Assembly: GCA_002311385.1 (NCBI GenBank)
Contig: DCAE01000109.1
Location: 300,524 to 364,523, forward strand
Length of the DNA stretch: 64,000 nucleotides
Source: Dehalococcoidia bacterium UBA1141
GTDB taxonomy: Bacteria; Chloroflexota; Dehalococcoidia; Lucifugimonadales; UBA3495
Direction: 5' to 3'
Below are positions 8,474-15,851 of the stretch, piece by piece. The first letter of the stretch is position 1; every line of letters begins with the position of its first letter. The position numbers and the translations under genes were made by a program. Below the pieces are notes generated by a model. That model saw nothing but the letters and a program-made list of their open reading frames with translations, made no database searches and was not told where the DNA came from.

Positions 8474-8749
8474 TCCCCACCAGCCCCTGGGCCCCAATTT
8501 TTGCCACCGGTTGCTAACCAATTACCCTCTGCAATTACAATTGCGGAGTATGAATACACGCACGCTGAAAACAATCCTCCTGACTGGATAGGCTACCCTT
8601 GATGCACCAGTTGCGGGCGTTTTTTCAAAAACGAAAATCCATGCGACAACGGCGGTCAATTTTGGGGCAAGGTTGATAATAGGTAACTCGTGGAGTACCA
8701 TGCCGTATGTTCTCCTGTGTCCACTCTTTAAACGGGAACGGTGTATCGC

Positions 8750-9523
8750 ATGGTCAAGGTATCCATAACCCTCCCCAACACCGCCCAGATAACACTTGAG
8801 TCTGAAGAATCAGAGGTTATCCAGCAGGTAATTTCAATGGCCCTGCGGGATTTGCCGCTGGAATTAATGCATTCCAGCGTCGGCGCCAATTCGGTAACCG
8901 GTCATGAAGATGAGCCACAAAGTAGCGGCAATACAACAAATCAGGATGGCGCTCAGCCTGATTTAAATGTAGTTGAACAAGCCCGCGCCGGAACCGTTGG
9001 GGTTGCTGGGCCGGCGCCGTCCAGCCCACCGATTGAAACCGGGATACCCGAAGCAACGGCGTCAAATGCAACTGGGTTAGCCAGCGGCCCGGCAGCTGCA
9101 ATCCCCGGTCAAGCTCGCAGCAACCGGAGCGCTACACCCAACCCGCCGCAAACTCGCCGCGAGACGACCGCTCCAGGAGTTGGGAGTTCCGGCGCTGACG
9201 AGACACCGGCAGCTAGACGGGTTGCATCAACGGCGTCCGAGAAGCGGTTCGCCCGTTTTTGCGCCAACGCAGCGCCCCTGGGAGACATGCGCAAAGCGGT
9301 GGTTGCCGCCGATGGCGCAAAGCTGTTTTTAGATATGGCCAGCGTGGACGCAACAGACCTAGCCGGGCTTTTCGACCTAGCCGGTTGGCGCATTCCCCAT
9401 AATTTCATCCAGACCCTGCGCAATGCCGCTCGGGACAAATACCGTTGGCTGGAAAGGGTTCCGGGGCGTTCTGGCCGATACACAGCAACCGAACTGGGCC
9501 GCACGGTGACTTCGTCCGATTAG
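8750..9523 (+). CDS. Hypothetical protein with possible winged-helix C-terminus
   Basis: I do not recognise this 257-residue protein. Residues 1-35 form a short beta/helix segment (VKVSITLPNTAQITLESEE). Residues 40-160 are Ala/Pro/Ser/Thr-rich low complexity. The C-terminal 90 residues are well ordered (FARFCANAAPLGDMRKAVV; LAGLFDLAGWRIPHNF; RYTATELGRTV); the closing GRYTATELGR resembles the wing and end of winged-helix domains, but this is only a resemblance. ATG 8750 is used; GTG 8741 is in frame upstream. It lies alone between uvrC and vapBC. Confidence 0.65.
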   Translation: MVKVSITLPNTAQITLESEESEVIQQVISMALRDLPLELMHSSVGANSVTGHEDEPQSSGNTTNQDGAQPDLNVVEQARAGTVGVAGPAPSSPPIETGIPEATASNATGLASGPAAAIPGQARSNRSATPNPPQTRRETTAPGVGSSGADETPAARRVASTASEKRFARFCANAAPLGDMRKAVVAADGAKLFLDMASVDATDLAGLFDLAGWRIPHNFIQTLRNAARDKYRWLERVPGRSGRYTATELGRTVTSSD

Positions 9524-9570
9524 GCGGTTTGCCGCCCGGATGGCATTGACCGGGCTCCTTACGTGAACAA

Positions 9571-9599
9571 TTGCGCTTTGTCAGATTTGGTTGTAAAAT
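9571..9599 (+). promoter_or_regulatory. Sigma70-type promoter of the vapBC pair
   Basis: A TTGCGC -35 (9571-9576) and a TAAAAT -10 (9594-9599) are separated by 17 bases. The -10 box lies inside the left arm of the inverted repeat at 9589-9627. Confidence 0.6.
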
Positions 9600-9627
9600 G
9601 GTTGCATATCAGAACCATTTTGCAACC
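9589..9627. promoter_or_regulatory. Inverted-repeat operator of the toxin-antitoxin pair
   Basis: Arms 9589-9603 (GGTTGTAAAATGGTT) and 9613-9627 (AACCATTTTGCAACC) are complementary over 15 bases with one mismatch and a 9-base spacer. It covers the -10 box and ends 14 bases before the antitoxin ATG, as expected for VapB/FitA autorepression. Confidence 0.75.
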
Positions 9628-9641
9628 GCACGGATAATAAC

Positions 9642-9872
9642 ATGTCCAGCTTGACCGTGAAAAACGTCCCCGAGGAGATGCTAATTCTCCTTCGAGAAAG
9701 GGCGAAACGCCATCACCGCTCACTGCAAGGGGAGTTGATGCTCATCATGGAGGAAGCAATAGCCCCCGCTCAACGATCCCTTGAACAAACTCAGAATCAT
9801 TTAGCGAAACTAGGCCTGAGCACCGGTGATGATTCCACCGCGTGGGTTCGTGAACTCCGTGACCCTGGCTAA
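9642..9872 (+). CDS. Antitoxin, FitA/VapB-type ribbon-helix-helix
   Basis: This 76-residue protein has an N-terminal ribbon-helix-helix DNA-binding segment (SSLTVKNVPEEMLILLRERAKRHHRSLQGEL), typical of FitA-like antitoxins. The C-terminal half should wrap the toxin and ends in WVRELRD. It would neutralise the PIN toxin and repress the operon through the inverted repeat at 9589-9627. The toxin gene starts inside its last codons. Confidence 0.85.
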   Translation: MSSLTVKNVPEEMLILLRERAKRHHRSLQGELMLIMEEAIAPAQRSLEQTQNHLAKLGLSTGDDSTAWVRELRDPG

Positions 9873-10227
9873 AGTGGTGGATGCCAGCGTATTGGGGGCT
9901 TTGGTTTTCAGCGAGCCTCGGGCTGGTGAAGCGGCAGCTCTCCTAGAGGGCGCCGAGCTATATGCGCCCAAGCTGATGGCTTATGAGCTCACCCACATCG
10001 CTCAGAAAAAATCCGCTCAATTTCCGGCCCACATCAACGCTATCCAGGAAGCGCTAGAAATCGCCTTGCTGATGGACATTCGGTGGTTGGACGTAAGCCA
10101 TATGGCGGTCCTGCGAGTGGCGCTGGAGACAGGATTAACCACCCATGATGCCAGCTATCTTTATCTATCTCGCCTATTGGGAGCGGATTTAGCAACTTTC
10201 GATGATAAATTAGGCCGAGTGGGCTAG
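9859..10227 (+). CDS. vapC: PIN-domain toxin, VapC type
   Basis: This is a 122-residue PIN-domain ribonuclease. Acidic active-site residues are visible in order: VVDASV (Asp), AYELTH (Glu), TTHDASYLYL (Asp) and ATFDDKL (Asp). Members cut tRNA or rRNA when the antitoxin is degraded. GTG 9859 is the preferred start because homology begins at TLAKVVDAS; the coding region overlaps the antitoxin gene by 14 bases, giving translational coupling. An upstream ATG at 9826 is also in frame. Confidence 0.87.
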   Translation: MTLAKVVDASVLGALVFSEPRAGEAAALLEGAELYAPKLMAYELTHIAQKKSAQFPAHINAIQEALEIALLMDIRWLDVSHMAVLRVALETGLTTHDASYLYLSRLLGADLATFDDKLGRVG

Positions 10228-10488
10228 CAATTACAATCCCCTACAAGCTAATACTAGGCATCCCTGTTCTGTGATTTATCCCCGATTTGCCATCAGAAGT
10301 GGTAGCATTTTATAGGCGGGTTTTTTCTGGAGTCTCGGCAATTATTTTGGTTTCGCAGACCCACCATGCCGAGCCGCGCTAGCGGCTAAATTGCCGCTTT
10401 GGCATAAGCTCCAGCTGCCCCACCCTTAATTTTCAATTTTCTCTAAATTGCTAAGAGCATCAAGTTTAAGAACGAGGACCCGAGCTAT

Positions 10489-11223
10489 ATGGAAATCATC
10501 AAACAAGCGCCGCTACGAGCCATGGCCGTCACCCCTCATCCTGACGATTGCGAAGGGGGCTGCGGCGGCACCCTGTCCAAGTGGATTCAGGAATCTGGCA
10601 CCGCAGGGGTGGTTGTCCTTTGCACCAACGGGGACAAAGGGACCGGAGACAGGGAGATGGAACCTGCGGAATTGGCAGCCATCAGGGAGCGGGAGCAACA
10701 GGAAGCGGCCGACGTAATGGGAGCTAACGATGTGGTATTTCTTTCCCATCCCGATGGCGGCCTTGAAGACAGCATGTTGTTTCGCAGCCAATTGGTGCGG
10801 GAAATACGGCGTCATAAGCCGGATGTGATTCTCTGTATCGACCCCTACCGCAGCATCAGCCACACTCACCGGGACCACCGAATGAGCGGGCAGGTGGCCA
10901 TTGACGCCGCATTTACCTATGCCTGGAACCCGCAGCATTTCCCGGACCAGATTACCCAAGAGGGCCTTGAGCCCCACATGGTCAAGGAAGCCTACCTTTG
11001 GGGAAGTGAGACGCCCGATGTTTTCGTGGATATCACAGATTTTCTGGACACCAAAGCGGAGTCCCTAAGCCGCCATGCTAGCCAGATGTCCGCCGACCCG
11101 GTGGCCAGGGCTAAGAGAATCCGAAGTTGGGCAGCCGAAACCGGAGAGAAGGCGGGGCTGACCCACGCCGAGGGTTTTCGGCGAATCCAATTCAATTTGG
11201 AGTCCGTGATAATGCGGACCTAG
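10489..11223 (+). CDS. PIG-L (LmbE-like) deacetylase
   Basis: This 244-residue zinc-dependent N-deacetylase is of the PIG-L/LmbE fold (relatives act on GlcNAc-inositol or bacillithiol precursors). The metal-binding HPDDCEGGCGGTL motif is at residues 17-29, with the second signature VLCTNGDKG and the distal THRDHR with metal His. Length fits the family. The substrate is unknown; no mycothiol or bacillithiol genes are nearby. ATG 10489 has no strong ribosome-binding site (upstream GAGGACCCGAGC). It converges on the broken oxidoreductase-nuclease gene, with a tandem repeat between them. Confidence 0.9.
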   Translation: MEIIKQAPLRAMAVTPHPDDCEGGCGGTLSKWIQESGTAGVVVLCTNGDKGTGDREMEPAELAAIREREQQEAADVMGANDVVFLSHPDGGLEDSMLFRSQLVREIRRHKPDVILCIDPYRSISHTHRDHRMSGQVAIDAAFTYAWNPQHFPDQITQEGLEPHMVKEAYLWGSETPDVFVDITDFLDTKAESLSRHASQMSADPVARAKRIRSWAAETGEKAGLTHAEGFRRIQFNLESVIMRT

Positions 11224-11231
11224 CTTCATCT

Positions 11232-11294
11232 ATTTGGGTCACCGCCATTTGGGTCAGCCGCCATTTGGGTCACCCGCCGTTTGGGTCACTGGCC
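11232..11294. repeat. Four-copy 15-16 base tandem repeat at a convergent gene boundary
   Basis: The units start at 11232, 11247, 11263 and 11279 with consensus ATTTGGGTCACCCGCC. The array begins 9 bases after the PIG-L stop and runs into the 3' end of the minus-strand nuclease gene, encoding its last residues (DPNGG) and its stop. It may have arisen by slippage and reset the nuclease C-terminus. Confidence 0.85.
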
Positions 11295-12544
11295 TTGCTG
11301 TGGATGGGAAACTCGGCGCCGTCCTGGGTAAACAGAACTCCTTGAGCCCGCATCATTGATGTGGTGTTGCTCCTAGAAATGGCCCGCAACACGTTGGAAA
11401 CTATCCCCGTGTTTTTCCGTACCGGCTTTTTTGGCGCTTCCACCACTGCCCTCGGCGTATCGTTCAACAATCCCCACAGGGGAGGAAGGGAACGGCGGTT
11501 GACAACGTGCCTTGGGGCAATGATGTAGTGGTAGTCGGCAATACCCATGAACCGATCATCGTGGAACTTTATGCTGAATGCCGCCACTCGGTCTTTGTGG
11601 GCTCTTTCCTTCCACACCATTCGCCGGTATCCAACCAGAGCCTGCCGGTAAGCATCAACCTCACGCCAGGCTTCGGGGCACACTTTCTTGGCGAATGCCG
11701 CTGCCTGTACCAAGGTGTCCTTGGCCAGGCCGGTTCGGGCTACGTATTCCCGCCGCTGCGACATCAGGGCTGCCAAGTCTCTCTTGGTATGATCGTCCCT
11801 AGCAAAGTCGGAGCGAGATGCCTTCACTTCCACGACGTAGACGGTGTTGCCTGGCCCAACGGCAGCCAGGTCCACCACTCGGCCACCGGGCCCTTCCAGT
11901 CGCACTTCCACACCGATGTTCCGGCAGGAAGCCACCGTATACAGCCACTCCCAGGCAGCCCACTTTAGCCGGTAAGTCTCCTCGGATTCATTGTCCCGTT
12001 TGAACGGCCTAGATGTCTGCTGAATTTCCGGCGCGCGCACCTCTATCGGCCCCTGCATCCGCATATAAGATTCTTGAATCTGGCGAATAATCTTGCGAAT
12101 TTGAGCCTCTTCGGGCGTTGACGATGTATGCACCGCGAAATTTACCTCGTCCAGCAGATCCCCGTAGCGCTGGATGAATTTGCTAGCAATCTCGTCGTAC
12201 TCGCCGCTGACGGAAAAGGCGTCTAGCATATCATCACTGACCAACTCGGCCATCTCCGACCATTCTCCCTTCAGGGACATCTGGTGGAGTTGCTGCCCAA
12301 TCTCCTCAAAGCCGTGGCATTCCAGTACCGGAAAGTAGGTCCTTGTGGAGGCGTAAAACGCGATTCTGCGCCGGACCTCGGCTTGGGCTTCGCGGATGCT
12401 CGAGGCATTGGGACCGGTGATGATAAATCCACCGCCGCTGATATCCATATCGCTGGGGTCTTTGCCCGCTTTGATGGCCCCTAGGTTTAAACCGGGCTTC
12501 ACCACTTGCTTGATGTATTCCGCCGACGTCAGGCTATGGAGCAT
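11270..12544 (-). CDS. Luciferase-like oxidoreductase C-terminal half fused to an MmcB-like PD-(D/E)XK nuclease domain
   Basis: The first 150 residues are the C-terminal half of a TIGR03617-type F420-dependent luciferase-like oxidoreductase (EVRRRIAFYASTRTYFPVLE, then GDLLDEVNF). The N-terminal half lies in the other frame at 12544-13086, so this is one gene broken by a single-base loss near 12553-12555. ATG 12544 overlaps the upstream TGA as TGATG. From about residue 165 the protein becomes something else: AAWEWLYTVASC, GGRVVDLAAVG (Asp 215), TVYVVEVKASRSDF (Glu 229, Lys 231) and later GIADYHYIIAP. This matches an MmcB-like PD-(D/E)XK nuclease. No stop separates the two parts; Met 161 or 163 could be a separate nuclease start. 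The extreme C-terminus lies in a tandem repeat. Confidence 0.7.
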   Translation of the reverse strand: MLHSLTSAEYIKQVVKPGLNLGAIKAGKDPSDMDISGGGFIITGPNASSIREAQAEVRRRIAFYASTRTYFPVLECHGFEEIGQQLHQMSLKGEWSEMAELVSDDMLDAFSVSGEYDEIASKFIQRYGDLLDEVNFAVHTSSTPEEAQIRKIIRQIQESYMRMQGPIEVRAPEIQQTSRPFKRDNESEETYRLKWAAWEWLYTVASCRNIGVEVRLEGPGGRVVDLAAVGPGNTVYVVEVKASRSDFARDDHTKRDLAALMSQRREYVARTGLAKDTLVQAAAFAKKVCPEAWREVDAYRQALVGYRRMVWKERAHKDRVAAFSIKFHDDRFMGIADYHYIIAPRHVVNRRSLPPLWGLLNDTPRAVVEAPKKPVRKNTGIVSNVLRAISRSNTTSMMRAQGVLFTQDGAEFPIHSKASDPNGG

Positions 12545-13086
12545 CAGCCCGTCGCTGACTCTTCCCCGGCCACCCGGCAGTTGTAGGCGTTAACGGCGGC
12601 GGTGGAAACGCTGGGGACCGGGTACCGACTGGGTCCCGGGTTGAAAAAAGGTGTCATCAGGGAAAACTGATAATGCCGGCCCTGGTAGTCCAAATCGGCG
12701 CCGTTTTCCCAGCAGTCCCAAATGTGCCGTAACGCTTGAACGTACTCTCTCAGCCTGGGACCCGGAGATTCCCACGAGGTCGAAAAGCGGCGTTGGATGT
12801 GTCCCTTGACCTGCGTTCCCAACCCCAATCGGAACCGTCCCTTGGAAAGGTCTTGCAGGTCCCGGCTGGTGTGAGCAACAATCATAGGTGACCGGGGAAA
12901 AGCTATGGCCACCCTGGTTTCCAGGGTGACGCGGGATGTTGAAGTGGCCGCGATTGCCAAGGGCAGAAAGGGGTCTTGGCTGGTTTCGTTGCTGGAGATG
13001 CCATCGTAGCCCATAGACTCAGCCCACGCCGCCTCGGACGCAACCGCGCCCAGGTCATTCGAACCCAATCGATAGAATACGCGCAT
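12544..13086 (-). pseudogene. N-terminal half of TIGR03617-type F420-dependent luciferase-like oxidoreductase (frameshifted)
   Basis: About 180 residues of the TIM-barrel N-terminal half: AESMGYDGISSNETSQDPFLPLA, RSPMIVAHTSRDLQDLSKGRF, LGLGTQVKGHIQRRF and LMTPFFNPGP. Homology runs cleanly to CRVAGEES and resumes in the next frame as DGLMLHS. Restoring one base near 12553-12555 (for example GC to GCC before GAC) gives a continuous 330-residue enzyme. ATG 13086 is preferred over 13107 because GGGAGG sits 6 bases before it. It follows the sensor kinase gene on the same strand by 130 bases. Confidence 0.8.
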
Positions 13087-13219
13087 TCCGGGCCTCCCAA
13101 ACGACATACATTTCTGGGTATTCTAGCGTCCTTTGAGGATTCCGGCAGCCCGTAGAAGACAGTAATTTCCCTGGCTCAGGAGAGTCGCAGCAACGGTATG
13201 TGGATACTCGGGGGAGAGA

Positions 13220-13897
13220 TTACCGGTTATGAGCAAGAACCGGCAGGATAAATCGGTACAGTCTCGCCGGGTCTGCGGCGTCTGGCATATCTAGCTCAAC
13301 ATCGTGAGCTGCCAATAGGGTGCGGCAAACAGACAACCGGAGTGCGTCGTCCAATTGATCTTGTGGGGAATCAACACCATCACGGTAGGCAACCCCTCCG
13401 GCTAGAACATCAATGCCTCTTTGGCCAATCACTTGTGGAGTAACCCTCACCGATATCTCAATCCCACCCTCACTGCTGATAGCATTTAAGAGCAAATCAG
13501 AATCTTGAGGGGATGAGCCAGCAGCGCACTTAAGCAAATAGACTAATACCTGGGTCATCCGGGTCTGGTCCACCAACACGAAGGACTGGCCGCCGGGTGG
13601 CAGAAACCGGACAACCTTATTCCAACTTTCCGAGGTTATCAACTGCGCTTCCGCCAGACGTAACAGTGTCTCGACCGTGGTCACCGATCGGTCTAGCCGC
13701 AGTTCCGCCCGGGGAGCTTCCACAGTATCCAGCAGGTCATCAATGACGCGGTTTAACCGGTCGGCCTCGCGGTCGATAGTCTCCAGAAATTCTTTGAATA
13801 CCTCTTTCGGCCATGATATGTCGGGTTGCAGCAACGAACTGCTATATCCCTTGATTGAACTAAGAGGCGTGCGGAGCGCATGTGCTAGATCAGCCAT
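13220..13897 (-). CDS. Histidine-kinase transmitter fragment (HisKA plus degenerate ATPase)
   Basis: This is the C-terminal part of a sensor kinase. Residues 1-60 form the HisKA dimerisation helices with phosphoacceptor motif MADLAHALRTPLSSIKGYSSSLL and RLNRVIDDLLD. The rest should be an HATPase_c domain, but the N-box (LVYLLKCAAGSS) and G-boxes are poorly conserved, so ATP binding is doubtful. It is in the same frame as the GAF gene upstream and separated from it by one TAA (13922-13924) plus eight codons, so both were one protein. Output partners are not visible; no response regulator is adjacent. Confidence 0.75.
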   Translation of the reverse strand: MADLAHALRTPLSSIKGYSSSLLQPDISWPKEVFKEFLETIDREADRLNRVIDDLLDTVEAPRAELRLDRSVTTVETLLRLAEAQLITSESWNKVVRFLPPGGQSFVLVDQTRMTQVLVYLLKCAAGSSPQDSDLLLNAISSEGGIEISVRVTPQVIGQRGIDVLAGGVAYRDGVDSPQDQLDDALRLSVCRTLLAAHDVELDMPDAADPARLYRFILPVLAHNR

Positions 13898-13921
13898 AGA
13901 TTCCCGAACCTGGGACCCACT

Positions 13922-15154
13922 TTACTGTGACCGTCGGTCGTTTTCAACTGCAACCGACATGTGCGCAGCCAACATATTAAGGGCGTTTAGGTCGTTTTCG
14001 TTAAATGGAGTTCTCGAATTTCTAGACAATGCCAGCGTTCCAATATGCTCGCCAGCAAAATGGAGCGGGGCGTTGATAATCACGGTGGACTCCCTCTGCC
14101 GTGGATTACCGGCGGACTGGGTGTTGGCCCCAAACCGACAGCTATGGATGTCATATCCGTTGCGGTTCAACCAAGTCACTGTGGCGGAATCGAATTGGAT
14201 CGATGCTTGAGCGGCCCTAGCAAAAGGATCAAGCATGTCATCAATCTTATTACCGACGGCCACTATATCGCTGAGTTCACGGCTCCCTAGCTGAGCATTT
14301 AGCGGCGATGGCTGATCACCCCGTGCCTGACTAATCACAGGGTCAAGGATTGCCGGGTTTAACAAATCCACCACCCGGCATATCAGGCTCTCATCGGCCC
14401 GCCCAAAGGCCTTGGGATAAAGGTTTCTCACCACAGCGGCCCCAAAAACTTCGCCATCTTTGACCAATGGCGCAACGATTACGGACCTAAATTCAGGCGC
14501 ACCGGAAAGCTCCGGCCAGATGTCACCGGACAGTTCCAGCAGATCATCCACGATCTGGCATTTGGGATCGGACATCAAGCGTTCACAACCAGTTCCGGAC
14601 AAGGGGCGCGGCGCATTCACCGGCAGTGTCTGACCCTCACCATCTGACTGAAAACCGGACTCCAATAGACCGGTCTCCGGGTGCACGAGAAATATGGTCA
14701 ACCGATCAAATACCACCAAACCTTTAATCTCGTCTACAATCCATTGATAGGCTTCCTTTATAACAAATCCCTTCACCGAACCCTCGGCTATTGGGCTGGT
14801 GATACGGCTGAGGGCTTTCGCTTCGAGATCGGACCGTTCCAGACGCTGACGCAAACTGCATTCCTCCAGCCGGCCAGCCAGTAATTGGACTGCATCATGA
14901 AACAGGCCAAGATCCAGTGGACCAGCGTTCTCGGGCACTCTAATCAGGACAGCGCCCATAGTCCCGGAGCTTCCGGCAAGGGTTAAGTAGGAAGAATCTA
15001 TTTCCCGGAGCCCAACTAAGTTGGCTGCTTCCACTGAATATTGCTGGTTTCCGGCTTTTGTTTCTGGCGACTGCCAAGAAACCACTACCCTACTAGTGGT
15101 GGCGCCATCGTCCAGCAATACCACTGCCACGCCTTCCAGCGGAGCCAAAGGCAA
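13922..15154 (-). CDS. GAF-domain sensor fragment of the same histidine kinase
   Basis: About 410 residues containing at least two GAF-like sensor domains: residues about 1-95 (VAVVLLDDG ... SGTMGAVLIRV), about 120-235 (FDRLTIFLVHPETG ... GEVFGAAVVRN), and a third from about 275 (QFDSATVTWLNRNG ... GEHIGTLALSRNSRTPF). It ends in VENDRRSQ followed by TAA, then the HisKA ORF continues in the same frame. The apparent TTG start at 15154 is probably not native: homology continues upstream (GFLEQVLPLAPLEG) and into another frame after a shift in the C run at 15170-15174. The pterin dehydratase gene lies immediately upstream. Confidence 0.75.
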   Translation of the reverse strand: MPLAPLEGVAVVLLDDGATTSRVVVSWQSPETKAGNQQYSVEAANLVGLREIDSSYLTLAGSSGTMGAVLIRVPENAGPLDLGLFHDAVQLLAGRLEECSLRQRLERSDLEAKALSRITSPIAEGSVKGFVIKEAYQWIVDEIKGLVVFDRLTIFLVHPETGLLESGFQSDGEGQTLPVNAPRPLSGTGCERLMSDPKCQIVDDLLELSGDIWPELSGAPEFRSVIVAPLVKDGEVFGAAVVRNLYPKAFGRADESLICRVVDLLNPAILDPVISQARGDQPSPLNAQLGSRELSDIVAVGNKIDDMLDPFARAAQASIQFDSATVTWLNRNGYDIHSCRFGANTQSAGNPRQRESTVIINAPLHFAGEHIGTLALSRNSRTPFNENDLNALNMLAAHMSVAVENDRRSQ

Positions 15155-15169
15155 AACCTGTTCCAGGAA

Positions 15170-15299
15170 CCCCCTGACATGCCGTTGTCACTTCAGGGTT
15201 GTTGATTGAATCCGGGACGGGCGATTCAAGACTCGTTGATACGAGGTAGCGGAGATTCAATTGCTTCTCGTGCTGGGTATTATTAGAATCTGGATTCAA
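15170..15299 (-). pseudogene. N-terminal fragment of the GAF sensor kinase (frameshifted)
   Basis: The ORF from 15299 encodes about 40 residues (LNLRYLVSTSLESPVPDSINN) resembling the lead-in helix of a GAF domain. Removing one base from the five-C run at 15170-15174 joins it to GFLEQVLPLAPLEGVAVVLLDD of the next fragment. Its start is 14 bases after the pterin dehydratase stop, consistent with a two-gene operon. Confidence 0.6.
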
Positions 15300-15313
15300 A
15301 GGGAGCGGATCGC

Positions 15314-15670
15314 TTATGGGGATGTCATTGTTCTCTCGAATATCTCATCCGACTTGGCGGCCATGATAAAGTCGTTTCGGTGGATGTTTCGTATCTTGTG
15401 AGTCCACCACGTGACTTTCACCCGGCCCCACTCGGTCACTAATCTGGGATGGTGACCTTCCTCTTCAGCCAACATTCCCAGTGAATTTGTGAATTCTAGG
15501 GCTTCTTGAAAGTTGGGGAATGAAAAGGCCCGGTCTAGCTTGCTAATCCCATCTTCGGATATCAATTCCCATTGGGATACCTGGGGATGCAACTCCGCCA
15601 CGTCTTCTTCGGTAGCTGGTGGGGAATCTCGTCGACAGGCTACGCACTTTTCCTGATTTAGACCCGCCAT
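15314..15670 (-). CDS. phhB: Pterin-4a-carbinolamine dehydratase
   Basis: This 118-residue protein dehydrates 4a-hydroxytetrahydrobiopterin. The signature EEEGHHPRLVTEWGRVKVTWWTHKIRNIHRND carries the catalytic His-His-Pro and the later Thr-His; it is preceded by FSFPNFQEALEFTNSLG. ATG 15670 is chosen over GTG 15676 because GGGAGG lies 6 bases before it. An N-terminal CVACRRD adds a Cys pair not needed for catalysis. No aromatic amino acid hydroxylase is nearby, so the role may be in another pterin- or molybdopterin-linked process. It leads the sensor kinase gene on the minus strand. Confidence 0.92.
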   Translation of the reverse strand: MAGLNQEKCVACRRDSPPATEEDVAELHPQVSQWELISEDGISKLDRAFSFPNFQEALEFTNSLGMLAEEEGHHPRLVTEWGRVKVTWWTHKIRNIHRNDFIMAAKSDEIFERTMTSP

Positions 15671-15851
15671 GGTCACCCTCCCATATCCCGATTTATAGCC
15701 AAACTTATGTCAAGTCAAGGGTTTTGGGCCAAATTGTAGCATAGCCACAGGTCTAGCCCGTCCTTGAGAAGGTTAGGCCTGCTGGAGTATAGTTTCTGAG
15801 GGAATCTTCCCCAACCCTTGACTGTCACATATTAGAATTACGGATTTTCTT

